Assembly (NCBI RefSeq): GCF_027111295.1
Contig: NZ_CP114287.1
Span: forward strand, 5,146,001 to 5,210,000
Direction: 5' to 3'
DNA length: 64,000 nt
From: Flavobacterium gelatinilyticum
Lineage (GTDB): Bacteria > Bacteroidota > Bacteroidia > Flavobacteriales > Flavobacteriaceae
In this document: positions 36,942-45,684 of the stretch, one piece after another
Layout of the letters: every line of letters starts with the position of its first letter
Position numbering within the stretch: position 1 is the stretch's first letter
Notes under the pieces: model-generated
Told to the model about the DNA's origin: nothing
Database searches by the model: none
The model's input: the letters and a program-made list of their open reading frames with translations, nothing else
Program-made: the position numbers and the translations under genes

Positions 36942-38177
36942 TTATATCGTTTTGCCTTCAATAAAAACCTTTTCGATTAAATTACTGCCAAAAGCATATG
37001 GGATTTGATAATAAGAAGAAATAGGTTTAGTAAGGATTAAATTCGCTTTTTTGCCTTTTGTAATACTGCCATGCGTTTCTGAAAGCCCCATCGCGTAAGC
37101 GCCATTTATTGTTGCGGCGTTTATGGCTTCTTCGGGAGTCATTTTCATTTTGATACAGGCTGTGGCTACAACAAAATTCATATTTCCGGATGGTGTAGAA
37201 CCGGGGTTAAAATCAGTAGCCAATGCTAATGGTAATCCTGCTTGTATCATATCGCGTGCCGGTGTATAAGGAATACTTAGGAAATAGGAGCATGAAGGGA
37301 GGGCAACCGGCATTGTTTCGGTTCCTTTTAAATCTTCAATATCCTCTGGATTCATTACTTCGAGATGGTCTACAGAAAGTGCGTTGTATTTAACTCCTGC
37401 CTGAATACCTCCAATAGAATTAAACTGATTGACGTGGATTTTTGGTTTTAAACCAAATTCAATTCCTGTCTGCATAATTTTCTCGGTTTCTTCAACAGAA
37501 AAATAACCGCTTTCGCAGAAGACATCTATATAATCTGCAAGTTTGTTCTTGGCAATTTCTGGAATCATTTTGCTGATGATTTCATCGATATAAGCCGGTT
37601 TGTTTTCTTTATAATGTGCAGGGAAAGCATGTGCACCCAAAAAAGTAGCTTTAATGGAAACCGGATAATTTTCGGCCAGTTTTTTAATTACACGAAGCAT
37701 TTTTAATTCGCCTTCAATAGTGAGTCCATAACCCGATTTTATTTCGACAGCTCCCGTTCCTAAATGCATCACTTCTTCCAGACGAAGCCGGGACTGTTCG
37801 TAAATCTCCTCTTCTGATGTTTCGTTCAGTTTTTTAGCCGAATTTAAAATCCCGCCGCCGCGATTGGCAATTTCTTCGTATGTAAAACCGTTTATTCTGT
37901 CAACAAATTCCTGTTCGCGGTTTCCTGCATATACGATGTGCGTATGACTATCGCACCAGGCCGGTAAAACAACACGTCCTGAAGCATCAATAATAGTATC
38001 AGCTTTGATTTCAGGAAGATTTTCCATAGAACCAAAATCTTCAATTAAATTGTCTTTTATAACTAAAAAAGCATTTTTAATTGTGGGAAGTTCAGCCATT
38101 TCAGAACCCGAAACTTTAGCAATAGAAGTTTCCCGAACCTGTAATAACTCTTGTATGTTTGTAATTAAAGTGATCAT
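36942..38177 (-). CDS. hutI: imidazolonepropionase
   Basis: A 411-residue amidohydrolase that opens 4-imidazolone-5-propanoate to N-formimino-glutamate in histidine degradation. The metal motif is HTHIVYAGNR (near residue 78), the substrate-site block GTGAVEIKSGYGLT follows (near 141), and VNQFNSIGG and ALATDFNPGS lie further on. Length and motifs are complete. The hutG-like gene downstream would take the product. hutH and hutU are not in the window. Confidence 0.95.
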   Translation of the reverse strand: MITLITNIQELLQVRETSIAKVSGSEMAELPTIKNAFLVIKDNLIEDFGSMENLPEIKADTIIDASGRVVLPAWCDSHTHIVYAGNREQEFVDRINGFTYEEIANRGGGILNSAKKLNETSEEEIYEQSRLRLEEVMHLGTGAVEIKSGYGLTIEGELKMLRVIKKLAENYPVSIKATFLGAHAFPAHYKENKPAYIDEIISKMIPEIAKNKLADYIDVFCESGYFSVEETEKIMQTGIEFGLKPKIHVNQFNSIGGIQAGVKYNALSVDHLEVMNPEDIEDLKGTETMPVALPSCSYFLSIPYTPARDMIQAGLPLALATDFNPGSTPSGNMNFVVATACIKMKMTPEEAINAATINGAYAMGLSETHGSITKGKKANLILTKPISSYYQIPYAFGSNLIEKVFIEGKTI

Positions 38178-38193
38178 TAGTGCGTATTGTTAT

Positions 38194-38254
38194 AAAACAC
38201 AAATTTCACAAATTATCACTAAATAAGTAGTGTAATCTGTGAAATTTGTGTTTT
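38194..38254. terminator. long inverted repeat acting as terminator
   Basis: AAAACACAAATTTCACA (38194-38210) pairs over 17 bases with TGTGAAATTTGTGTTTT (38238-38254), and the inside can pair further (CACTA, 38217-38221; TAGTG, 38228-38232). It lies between the glutaminyl cyclase stop and the hutI start. Its size and AT-rich sequence resemble dispersed flavobacterial inverted repeats more than a simple terminator. Confidence 0.7.
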
Positions 38255-38271
38255 GAATTTTTATCTATGAA

Positions 38272-39321
38272 TTATTCTGAAACTGTTATTTCAAACATTT
38301 TGTCCCAATATTTACCTGTTACAAAAATAGTTTTAGTAGCAGGATTGTAAGCTATACCATTTAAAACTTCAGCATTTTTAGCTTTAAGCGTTTTACGTAA
38401 ATCCGAAAGATTCAGTATTTTCTCAACAGCTCCTGATTTTGGATCTACTACAGCAATTGCATCTTTCTGCCAGACATTTGCATAGAATTTTCCGTCGATT
38501 AACTCTAATTCATTAATGGCCTTAATTTTTGAAGTTCCGGAATATACGTTAATATAGTCAATTAATTTTTGCGTTGCCGGGTCCATTTTCCAGATTTTCT
38601 CTGTTCCGTCAGAATGGTAGATATATTTATCATCATGTGTCATTCCCCATCCTTCAATATCTTTATCGTATTTAAATGTTTTTTCCAGCTTAAAGGTATT
38701 AGCATCATAGATAAATCCTGTTTTTTCCTGCCATGACAATTGGTATATTTTACCGCCGAAAAAAGTAATTCCTTCTCCAAAGTATTCTTTAGGAAGATCC
38801 ACTTGTTTAATAACTTTTCCGGTTTTATAATCCACTTCTCTAAAATAAGAGTCTTCTTTTTGTCCGGTGCTTTCAAAAAGTCTTCCGTCATGAAATTCTA
38901 AACCTTCGGTAAAAGCTGTAGTGTCATGAACAAAAGTATTTACAATTTTATATTTTAAAAGTTTAGGTTCTATATTCGAAACCACTTCGATTCTTTTTGT
39001 TGCATCAGATGAATTACTGCCAAAATAAGCCGTCGCTTTTAGGTACTGATATCCTAATTTTTGATCTTTTAATTCAAACTTAAATTTTTCAGATCCTTTC
39101 GTGCTTCCCACTTTTTTGTCGTTAACAAAGTAGGCAATGCTGTCGATTTCTTTCGAATTTGGATTCAAAATTCCGATTGAAACTGCTTCTTGTGTAAGAA
39201 AATGTGCCGGAAAAGCTGAATCGTCAATGGTAAATAAAGAATTTTCACCTTTATTTTTTTCTCCACATCCAATTAATGTGGTTCCTAATAAAATGACAGC
39301 TAGGAAGTTATATTTTTTCAT
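38272..39321 (-). CDS. glutaminyl-peptide cyclotransferase, lipoprotein
   Basis: A 349-residue protein with a lipoprotein signal (LLGTTLIGC, Cys at 19). After an N-terminal domain of about 90 residues, the remainder is the five-bladed beta-propeller of glutamine cyclotransferase (PF05096), recognisable from EGLEFHDGRLFESTGQ, GEGITFFGGKIYQLSW and ELELIDGKFYANVW. These enzymes cyclise N-terminal Gln to pyroglutamate on exported proteins, as shown for Bacteroidota after signal-peptide II or I cleavage. It is a single-gene unit on the leftward strand. Confidence 0.88.
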   Translation of the reverse strand: MKKYNFLAVILLGTTLIGCGEKNKGENSLFTIDDSAFPAHFLTQEAVSIGILNPNSKEIDSIAYFVNDKKVGSTKGSEKFKFELKDQKLGYQYLKATAYFGSNSSDATKRIEVVSNIEPKLLKYKIVNTFVHDTTAFTEGLEFHDGRLFESTGQKEDSYFREVDYKTGKVIKQVDLPKEYFGEGITFFGGKIYQLSWQEKTGFIYDANTFKLEKTFKYDKDIEGWGMTHDDKYIYHSDGTEKIWKMDPATQKLIDYINVYSGTSKIKAINELELIDGKFYANVWQKDAIAVVDPKSGAVEKILNLSDLRKTLKAKNAEVLNGIAYNPATKTIFVTGKYWDKMFEITVSE

Positions 39322-39376
39322 AGTTTAAAATTTGAATAAGCCAATATACGATGTTATTTTTATAGCAGCAAAGGTC

Positions 39377-39406
39377 TTGCAAAAATATAAAAAGGTTGTA
39401 TATTTG
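39377..39406 (+). promoter_or_regulatory. promoter of the SRP RNA gene
   Basis: TTG (39377-39379), a 19-base spacer, then TATATTTG (39399-39406), a perfect Bacteroidota promoter. Predicted transcription start coincides with the GGCAAG that begins the RNA. Confidence 0.8.
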
Positions 39407-39410
39407 CACC

Positions 39411-39503
39411 GGCAAGTCCTACACGACCAGCTCCTGCAGACTCCCCCAGGATGGGAACATAGCAAGGGTACGTGGTTGAGCGGTGCGATGTAGGTCGCTT
39501 GCC
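39411..39503 (+). ncRNA. ffs: small signal recognition particle RNA (4.5S-type)
   Basis: About 93 bases. GGCAAG (39411-39416) pairs with CTTGCC (39498-39503), and CCTACA pairs with TGTAGG just inside. The apical part has the SRP domain IV signature, CAGG followed by GGGAACATAGCAAGGG, the asymmetric loop bound by Ffh. This is the bacterial small form without an Alu domain. The RNA guides ribosome-nascent chains to FtsY at the membrane. A T-run directly follows the closing stem. Confidence 0.93.
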
Positions 39504-39517
39504 ATTTTTTTTATTTT

Positions 39518-39542
39518 ATCCTGAATTTTCAGGATTTTTTTT
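39518..39542 (+). terminator. terminator downstream of the SRP RNA
   Basis: An 8-bp stem (ATCCTGAA, 39518-39525; TTCAGGAT, 39528-39535) with a TT loop and seven Ts. A two-base loop is tight, so the innermost pair may open. Confidence 0.75.
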
Positions 39543-39562
39543 AAGAATCAATTTAAAAGTAG

Positions 39563-39587
39563 TCTTCCTTCGGGAGGATTTTTTTAT
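39563..39587 (+). terminator. second terminator with TTCG tetraloop
   Basis: TCTTCC (39563-39568), loop TTCG, GGAGGA (39573-39578), then a T-run. It is the second stop signal in 70 bases after the SRP RNA and may be the remnant end of a lost gene. Confidence 0.7.
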
Positions 39588-39703
39588 TTTTGACCTTTTC
39601 TGAATTAAATGTTATGGGTTAGAAGTTAAAAACTGAGTTTGTCTCAATTTAAAACCAGCCTAAACGCATAACGTATAACCCAAATAATTTATAACTATAC
39701 AAA

Positions 39704-40507
39704 ATGAGTAAAGTCGTTTTAATTACCGGAGGATCCTCGGGCATTGGAAAATCTATTGGTGAATTTTTGCATAAAAAAGGCTTCGTTGTATACGGAACCA
39801 GCCGAAATCCTGAAAAAGTACTTAATTCTGTTTTTCCTCTGGTTGCTTTAGATGTTCGAAATTCGCAATCTATTCATAGTGCTGTTTTTAAAATTATCGA
39901 AACTTCAGGGCGATTAGACATTGTTATTAATAATGCCGGAGTTGGAATCACAGGACCGTTGGAAGAAATTCCTATGGAAGAGATTAAAAACAACTTTGAA
40001 ACGAACTTTTTTGGTCCAATTGAAGTAATGAAATCGGTTTTACCGCAAATGCGCAGTCAAAAATCAGGTTTGATTATCAATATCACGTCAATTGCGGCTT
40101 ATATGGGACTTCCGTACAGAAGTGTATATTCGGCTTCAAAAGGTGCTTTGGAATTAATTACCGAAGCGTTGAGAATGGAAGTAAAGCAGTTTGGAATTGA
40201 AATTACCAATGTGGCGCCGGGCGATTTTGCTACCAATATTGCTTCCGGACGTTATCATGCTCCGGTTGTAAAAGGTTCGGCCTATGAAAAAGTTTACGAA
40301 GATACGCTTGCTGCAATGAACGAACATGTAGATGCAGGAAGTAACCCAAATGAAATGGCAGAAGCGATTTATAAAATTATGCAAAAGGAAAAACCAAAGG
40401 TTCATTACAAAGTTGGTGTATTTATGCAGAAGTTTTCGATCGTTTTAAAACGTGCACTTCCGGATAAAGTGTATGAGAAAATACTGATGAATCATTACAA
40501 GTTATAG
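39704..40507 (+). CDS. short-chain dehydrogenase/reductase
   Basis: A 267-residue classical SDR: the cofactor loop TGGSSGIGKSIGEF near residue 8, NNAGVG near 88, the catalytic Ser in INITSIAAYMG and the YSASK motif (Tyr about 147 and Lys about 151). Arg residues after the Gly-rich loop (TSRNPEK) suggest NADPH. The substrate cannot be read. It is followed by an aldolase gene with its own promoter. Confidence 0.9.
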   Translation: MSKVVLITGGSSGIGKSIGEFLHKKGFVVYGTSRNPEKVLNSVFPLVALDVRNSQSIHSAVFKIIETSGRLDIVINNAGVGITGPLEEIPMEEIKNNFETNFFGPIEVMKSVLPQMRSQKSGLIINITSIAAYMGLPYRSVYSASKGALELITEALRMEVKQFGIEITNVAPGDFATNIASGRYHAPVVKGSAYEKVYEDTLAAMNEHVDAGSNPNEMAEAIYKIMQKEKPKVHYKVGVFMQKFSIVLKRALPDKVYEKILMNHYKL

Positions 40508-40589
40508 AAAAATGTAAAAAATACACTTATTTATAACATATAAATTCAAAATGGTTTCTATTTTGAAAACGTTATTGATATTGATTTTG

Positions 40590-40597
40590 TAATTTTG
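40590..40597 (+). promoter_or_regulatory. -7 box of the transaldolase-type gene
   Basis: TAATTTTG fits TAnnTTTG. The nearest TTTG (40562-40565) is 24 bases upstream, longer than ideal. The leader to the ATG at 40677 would be about 73 bases. Confidence 0.45.
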
Positions 40598-40676
40598 TAC
40601 CAGATTTTCCAGAAATGCTATTTCAGAAAAATTAAACAAATAAATACGAAACAAACCATTTTTAATTAAACAAATT

Positions 40677-41333
40677 ATGAAATTTTTTATAGACACAGCT
40701 AATTTAGCTCAAATTAAAGAAGCACAGGCTTTAGGTGTTTTGGATGGTGTAACAACTAATCCGTCATTGATGGCAAAAGAAGGAATTACCGGAAAAAACA
40801 ACATTTTAAAGCATTACGTAGATATCTGCAACCTTGTTGAAGGTGACGTAAGTGCCGAAGTAAATGCTCTTGACTACGAAGGCATGGTTAAAGAAGGCGA
40901 GGAGCTGGCTGAATTACATGAACAAATCGTTGTAAAACTTCCTATGACTAAGGAAGGTGTTATGGCAGCAAAATATTTTTCAGATAAAGGAATCAAAACA
41001 AACGTAACACTTGTGTTCTCTGTTGGACAGGCTATTTTAGCGGCAAAAGCAGGTGCTACTTATGTTTCTCCGTTCGTAGGGCGTTTAGATGATATTTCTA
41101 CAGACGGATTAAACTTAATTCAGGAAATTAGAGAAGTTTACGATAACTACGGTTACGAAACTCAAATTTTAGCAGCTTCTGTACGTCACACTATGCACAT
41201 TGTAAACTGTGCTAAAATTGGTGCTGATGTTATGACAGGACCTCTTTCTGCAATTTACGGATTGTTGAAACACCCTTTAACAGATATTGGTTTAGCTCAG
41301 TTTGTTGCTGACTTCGAAAAAGGAAACAAGTAA
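40677..41333 (+). CDS. fsa: fructose-6-phosphate aldolase or small transaldolase
   Basis: A 218-residue member of the short transaldolase subfamily (TalC/FSA). It starts [13 protein letters not shown], has [14 protein letters not shown], the Schiff-base Lys in [12 protein letters not shown] (near residue 85), and [10 protein letters not shown]. The subfamily either cleaves fructose 6-phosphate to dihydroxyacetone and glyceraldehyde 3-phosphate or acts as transaldolase in the pentose phosphate pathway; sequence alone does not settle which. A strong terminator follows. Confidence 0.9.
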   Translation: MKFFIDTANLAQIKEAQALGVLDGVTTNPSLMAKEGITGKNNILKHYVDICNLVEGDVSAEVNALDYEGMVKEGEELAELHEQIVVKLPMTKEGVMAAKYFSDKGIKTNVTLVFSVGQAILAAKAGATYVSPFVGRLDDISTDGLNLIQEIREVYDNYGYETQILAASVRHTMHIVNCAKIGADVMTGPLSAIYGLLKHPLTDIGLAQFVADFEKGNK

Positions 41334-41355
41334 TCCTTAAATAGTTATAAAATTT

Positions 41356-41393
41356 AAATCGTCTTTTTCTATTAGAAAAAGACGATTTTTTTT
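41356..41393 (+). terminator. rho-independent terminator
   Basis: CGTCTTTTTC (41360-41369) pairs with GAAAAAGACG (41375-41384), extended by AT pairs, followed by a long T-run. Confidence 0.9.
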
Positions 41394-41422
41394 ACTTTTA
41401 TATTAATCTTAAAACATTGATT

Positions 41423-41920
41423 ATGAAAGTAGTAGTATTGTTTGTTTTTTGTTTTGTAATGTACTTGCCAATACAGGCGCAAACAGCTGAAGTTTTGACT
41501 AGTATAAATGATGCGGGTGATGTTGCAACGTATGAATTGGATTGTTCGGTAAAATTCCAAACTCTGGCAAAAGGTCTTCGGTACAATATTACCCGACACG
41601 AATTTAAAGGCCCTGAAATGAAAAACAGCTACAGACTGCTTTTGGTTATGGACGGCTTTTACTCGAAAACGCTCAATAAGGAGATGACGATCTCGGCAGT
41701 TTTAACTGACGGCACCGTTTTACAGGCAAAAAAGATCATCGAAGATGACGGTTTTTTTGATGGAGCCTGCACTTTGAAAATTAAAGACCCGCAAGCGCTT
41801 TTAAATGCTCACATCGAAAAAGTTATTGTGCATGCTGATAAAGATGTAGTTTATACAATATCGGCGAAGAATCAGGCTGTTTTTAAAAAGAATCTGAGTA
41901 ATATTATCAATGCGAAGTAG
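41423..41920 (+). CDS. secreted protein of unknown function
   Basis: A 165-residue protein with a signal peptide (MKVVVLFVFCFVMYLPIQAQ) and a mature part containing two Cys. I do not recognise the family. The ATG at 41423 is preferred to a TTG six bases upstream because it starts the signal peptide. It lies at the edge of the chitin locus but faces the leftward MFS gene and shares a terminator with it, so there is no link by operon. Confidence 0.65.
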   Translation: MKVVVLFVFCFVMYLPIQAQTAEVLTSINDAGDVATYELDCSVKFQTLAKGLRYNITRHEFKGPEMKNSYRLLLVMDGFYSKTLNKEMTISAVLTDGTVLQAKKIIEDDGFFDGACTLKIKDPQALLNAHIEKVIVHADKDVVYTISAKNQAVFKKNLSNIINAK

Positions 41921-41971
41921 GTGCTAAGGTTTTGAGTTACTAAAGCAGCTAATGTCTTTACTTTTGGATAA

Positions 41972-42016
41972 AAAAAATCCAAATCACAATTGGTAAAATT
42001 GTAATTTGGATTTTTT
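41972..42016. terminator. bidirectional terminator
   Basis: AAAAAATCCAAAT (41972-41984) pairs with ATTTGGATTTTTT (42004-42016); after one mismatch, ACAATT pairs with AATTGT; loop GGTAA. It separates the small secreted protein gene from the convergent MFS gene. Confidence 0.85.
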
Positions 42017-42038
42017 ATATTGTTTTTTTATAACTTTT

Positions 42039-43508
42039 TTAGTGTCCTCCGCCTTCGCTTTCAACATGGCTGATACCTTGTTTTTTCAGGATTTTTGGGC
42101 AATAGAAACCGTAGAATCCTAAATAAGCAAAACCAAGAAGCGGTACTATATAAGAGAAATGTGTCCATGTAATTCCAAAGATTCCTCCAGGATGTGAAAT
42201 GTCAAAATCACAAATACTTCCCTGAACTAATGGAACAACACCACCCCCTAAAATCATCATGATTAAGAAAGAAGATGCTTTTCCTGTGTTTTTTCCTAAA
42301 CCTGCAATTGCTAAATCGAAGATTGAAGGCCACATAATAGATAAGAATAAACCTCCGGAGATGAAGAAGAATTTAGCGATTTCCGGATTTGGCCATACAA
42401 GGCCTAATACCATCATTAATAATCCTGAGATTCCAAAAAGCATTAAAGTTTTTCCGGCATTTTTACCTCCTACAAAACTTACCGCAATGAATAATAAAAT
42501 CCAGATTGGGTAAATAAAGAATGAAGAAACATCGTGAGCAGCAAAAACGTTAGCTCCAATGATTACTCCAAAAGCAATAGCAGGAACAATGAATTTTAAA
42601 GCTGTATTTACCAGTTTAGAAGTATCAAATACGTTTACACCACCATTCCAGCGTCCGATCATTAAACTTCCCCAATATAAGGCGATAAACGGCGCAATGG
42701 CATCTTCTAAAACATTACCAAACTCGTTTGTATGTAATAAAGCAGGTAAATTACTGATGATCGTTACTTCTGTTCCTACGTAAATGAAAATTCCAAGCAT
42801 TCCAAGATATAGTTGTGGATAATCCAGGATGTTGAATTTACTGTGTTTGTCTTTTATGACAGCCTCTTCTTGTTTTTCAGGATCTTCGATTTTAGAAAAA
42901 TTCATGAAAACCGCTACTGCAATAAATGCAAGACCAAGAATGATAAAAGGTAATTTAATATCTTCTAGAGAAAGAGCTGTTTTTTTATTATCTCCCATTC
43001 CGAATAAAGCGATCCCTAATAAAATAGCTCCAATTGTGGTTCCGAATGAGTTGATACCTCCGGCTAGTGTTAAGCGGTGTGCCCCTGTGTTTGGACTTCC
43101 CATTTTAATGGCCAAAGGATTTGCTACAATCTGTTGAATTGAGAAACCTAAACCTACGGTAAACAAAGCAGTCAGGAAGAATGGAAAGCTCTCCATTGTA
43201 GCAGCAGGAATAAATAAAAAGGATCCAACTGCCGAAAGAACTAAACCAGCTGAAAGTGTTTTTTTGTATCCAAATTTTTGAAGTACATCTAATTTTAAAG
43301 AAACTAAAAAGAAGATAATAGATCCCACGAAATACGCAGCATAAAATGCCCACGCAACTAACTGCGACTGTACCTGCGACAGGGTAAAAACTTTTTTGAA
43401 TACCGGTATCAGGATATCATTGGCAGACCCAACAAACCCCCAAAAGAAGAAGACGATTATCAATGAGATAAACTGCCCCCATTTGGTTTGCACATTTTCT
43501 GAACTCAT
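42039..43508 (-). CDS. MFS sugar permease (FucP/NagP-like)
   Basis: A protein of about 489 residues with 12 predicted helices, of the fucose/glucose-galactose permease family. It begins MSSENVQTKWGQFISLIIVF and contains GSANDILIPVFKKVF, typical of this group. In the chitin locus it is the natural candidate for bringing GlcNAc or chitobiose across the inner membrane. I start it at 43508; the longer frame to 43580 would add 24 residues that read through the A-tract of the promoter. Its promoter contains the same module as the two susC genes. Confidence 0.88.
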   Translation of the reverse strand: MSSENVQTKWGQFISLIIVFFFWGFVGSANDILIPVFKKVFTLSQVQSQLVAWAFYAAYFVGSIIFFLVSLKLDVLQKFGYKKTLSAGLVLSAVGSFLFIPAATMESFPFFLTALFTVGLGFSIQQIVANPLAIKMGSPNTGAHRLTLAGGINSFGTTIGAILLGIALFGMGDNKKTALSLEDIKLPFIILGLAFIAVAVFMNFSKIEDPEKQEEAVIKDKHSKFNILDYPQLYLGMLGIFIYVGTEVTIISNLPALLHTNEFGNVLEDAIAPFIALYWGSLMIGRWNGGVNVFDTSKLVNTALKFIVPAIAFGVIIGANVFAAHDVSSFFIYPIWILLFIAVSFVGGKNAGKTLMLFGISGLLMMVLGLVWPNPEIAKFFFISGGLFLSIMWPSIFDLAIAGLGKNTGKASSFLIMMILGGGVVPLVQGSICDFDISHPGGIFGITWTHFSYIVPLLGFAYLGFYGFYCPKILKKQGISHVESEGGGH

Positions 43509-43578
43509 AATTGTAATAAGGTTAATTTTTAATAAAAATTGTTTTTTGAAGACCGTAAATATATTTGTTACAGAAGTC

Positions 43579-43641
43579 AAAAAAAAATTATTGATTGAAA
43601 ATAATGTTAAATTTAAACCAACAACATCATTTAATCAACAA
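43579..43641 (-). promoter_or_regulatory. shared chitin-locus promoter module, MFS copy
   Basis: Read leftward, 43641-43612 aligns with the module upstream of susC2 at about 23 of 30 positions, including TGTTGGTTTAAA. A T9 tract (43587-43579) then follows at almost the same distance (22-23 bases) as the T8 tract at both susC genes. This suggests common control by the adjacent LytTR regulator. Confidence 0.6.
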
Positions 43642-43677
43642 TGTGTTAATTTATACAGAGTTAGAAAAGTAAAAAGT

Positions 43678-44379
43678 TTATTCGAGAATCCTGTTTTTTA
43701 CGTCTTTACTGTAATTTCGGCCTATCGGAATGGTGTAAGACTGGATTTGAATGCGGTTTCCTTCGATAGATTTGACTTTATTAAGCGCGATTACATATGA
43801 TTTATGAATGCGGAGAAAGCGGTCAGCCGGCAATTCTTCAGATAATGAGGTTAAAGATTTGTGCGTAATGTAGGTTTTGTCAGCTGTTACGACTTTTATA
43901 TATTCTTTCATTCCTTCAACAAAAAGAATTTCCTCAATATTAATTTTCATCATCTTTTTATCTACTTTAATAAAAATATGTGAATCACCTTTTGAGGTAT
44001 CAATTTTAATGTTGTTTTTTAAATTATATTCGGTTGTAATCTTATTGATGCACTTAATAAATCGCGGAAGCGGAATGGGTTTTACTAAATAATCCAGAAC
44101 ATCAAGATCGTAACTTTCTGCAGCAAATTCCCTAAAAGCGGTTGTAATAATTACTTTAGTTTTATTTTCGATTAAACTGATCAGCTCAAAACCAGTCATC
44201 ATAGGCATATTAATATCCAGAAAAACGGCATCAACAGGAGTGCTGTTTATAAAATCAAGCGCTTCCAGAGAATTATTGAATGTGCCTGTAACCTCAAAAT
44301 CTGTAAAATTGGTAAAATAATTCTGCAGGACTTTAATCGCTAAAGGTTCATCATCAATCAATACACATTTAATTTTCAT
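43678..44379 (-). CDS. LytTR-type response regulator
   Basis: A 233-residue regulator: receiver domain with phospho-Asp55 in FLDINMPMMTG, and a C-terminal LytTR DNA-binding domain from about 135 (HIFIKVDKKMMKINIEEIL, RFLRIHKSYVIALNKV). Its frame overlaps the end of the sensor kinase gene by 11 bases, so they form one unit. Position between the kinase, the MFS gene and the susC1 promoter suggests that it controls chitin utilization. Confidence 0.93.
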   Translation of the reverse strand: MKIKCVLIDDEPLAIKVLQNYFTNFTDFEVTGTFNNSLEALDFINSTPVDAVFLDINMPMMTGFELISLIENKTKVIITTAFREFAAESYDLDVLDYLVKPIPLPRFIKCINKITTEYNLKNNIKIDTSKGDSHIFIKVDKKMMKINIEEILFVEGMKEYIKVVTADKTYITHKSLTSLSEELPADRFLRIHKSYVIALNKVKSIEGNRIQIQSYTIPIGRNYSKDVKNRILE

Positions 44380-45421
44380 TATGAATTGGTATTTGCAAAC
44401 GGATTATGTAGTAATTTAATTTTGTTGTGTCTGTTAAACTGAAATGATTTTTGTAAATTAATTTTAGTCGCTTCTTTGTATTAACTAAACCAATGCCGCC
44501 TTTTGATTTACGATTTTGTGAAATTACAAAATTATTTAGGATTTCAAAGTATAACATTTTGTTGTCGATAACTTTACAGTTTATCTTAATTTTAAAATTA
44601 TTGTTGTTGACACCGCCGTGTTTAAAGGCATTTTCGACGAGAGAAATAAAAATAAGAGGCGGTACAACGACATCTTCAATATTTGATTCCAGATTAATGG
44701 TTACTTCTACATTCTCAAAACGAAGTTTTTCTATCTCGATATAATTCTGAATATAATCAATTTCTTTAATCAGCGGGACAAATTTGGTTCCTTTCACATC
44801 ATAAAGAACATATTCCATTAAATTTGAAAGTTTGATTATTACATCCGGAACTTTATCAGAGGATTCAAGAGATAATGCATATAAATTGTTTAAAGTATTA
44901 AAGAAAAAATGCGGCTGAATCTGGTTTTCCAGATATTTCAGTTTGATTTTAAACTGATTTTCTCTCAGCGAACGGTTTCTTTCTCTTTCCCGAAGCCAGG
45001 TCAAAGTGAGGTAAACAGAAGATGCCATTGCCAGGACATACAATTCACCAATACAAACTGCTACAATATGATTTATTTCAAACGGATGATATTCGCGGTT
45101 TGCTTCAGGCCATATATTTTCGGATACAATGTAATAGGTTAGGGCAGTTTTTAGTAAATAAATTCCAAACAGACTTACAATTAATGACAGTGTGTAGGTG
45201 ATATATTTTTGTTTAAGAACATATTTTGGAACCAGGACAAAAAGGTTAAAATATACTAACGGAATATGCAGTGAAAACTCAATTAAATTCGATTTGAATG
45301 AATACGGATAGTCATTAAAATACGCCCCCCAGCGTAAAAAATTGAGAGTGAAATATGCACCCCAAAACCAAATATGGTTCTGAAGTTTTATATTAAATTT
45401 TAATTTTTGAATTTCTTTCAA
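44369..45421 (-). CDS. LytS/YehU-type sensor histidine kinase
   Basis: A 350-residue kinase with about four membrane helices in the first 145 residues, a short coiled segment, and the His_kinase domain with QIQPHFFFNTLNNLYAL (phospho-His171). A C-terminal HATPase includes PPLIFISLVENAFKHG and KGGIGLVNTKKRL. There is no large periplasmic domain, so the signal is probably sensed within or near the membrane. It is divergent from susC1 and paired with the LytTR regulator. Confidence 0.92.
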   Translation of the reverse strand: MKEIQKLKFNIKLQNHIWFWGAYFTLNFLRWGAYFNDYPYSFKSNLIEFSLHIPLVYFNLFVLVPKYVLKQKYITYTLSLIVSLFGIYLLKTALTYYIVSENIWPEANREYHPFEINHIVAVCIGELYVLAMASSVYLTLTWLRERERNRSLRENQFKIKLKYLENQIQPHFFFNTLNNLYALSLESSDKVPDVIIKLSNLMEYVLYDVKGTKFVPLIKEIDYIQNYIEIEKLRFENVEVTINLESNIEDVVVPPLIFISLVENAFKHGGVNNNNFKIKINCKVIDNKMLYFEILNNFVISQNRKSKGGIGLVNTKKRLKLIYKNHFSLTDTTKLNYYIIRLQIPIHNEN

Positions 45422-45560
45422 TTTTTATTTTAACGTTTTATTATTACTAAAAATCGCGATTGTAATTATTGTGCAACTTTACATAATTAGTTGCTAAAAC
45501 ACAATTCTTTTGAATAAATTTTTATGTTTAAAGCTTATTAATATTTTATTTAAATAGTAT

Positions 45561-45641
45561 ATCGTTTTCGTACAGCGTATTATTGAATGATTTATGTCGT
45601 TCGTTTAAGCTTTAGAGTTGTTTGTATAAATTATTTTTTTT
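45561..45641 (+). promoter_or_regulatory. shared chitin-locus promoter module, susC1 copy
   Basis: The block starts with ATCGTTTTCGT (45561) and AGCG, then a 30-base core (45580-45609) including a dyad GAATGA-N6-TCGTTC (45585-45602), GTTTAAG, then GTTGTTTGTATAAA and a T8 tract (45634-45641) followed by AACAATACCTTAA. The same blocks in the same order and spacing occur before susC2. The ATG is 43 bases further. Confidence 0.75.
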
Positions 45642-45684
45642 AACAATACCTTAACGATAAATTTACCCGTAACTAATCAAAACC

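Noticed and set aside
42259..43137. Rightward open frames of 70-100 codons inside the MFS gene
   Set aside because: They are antisense shadows of a strongly supported membrane protein gene and have no start signals or family features.
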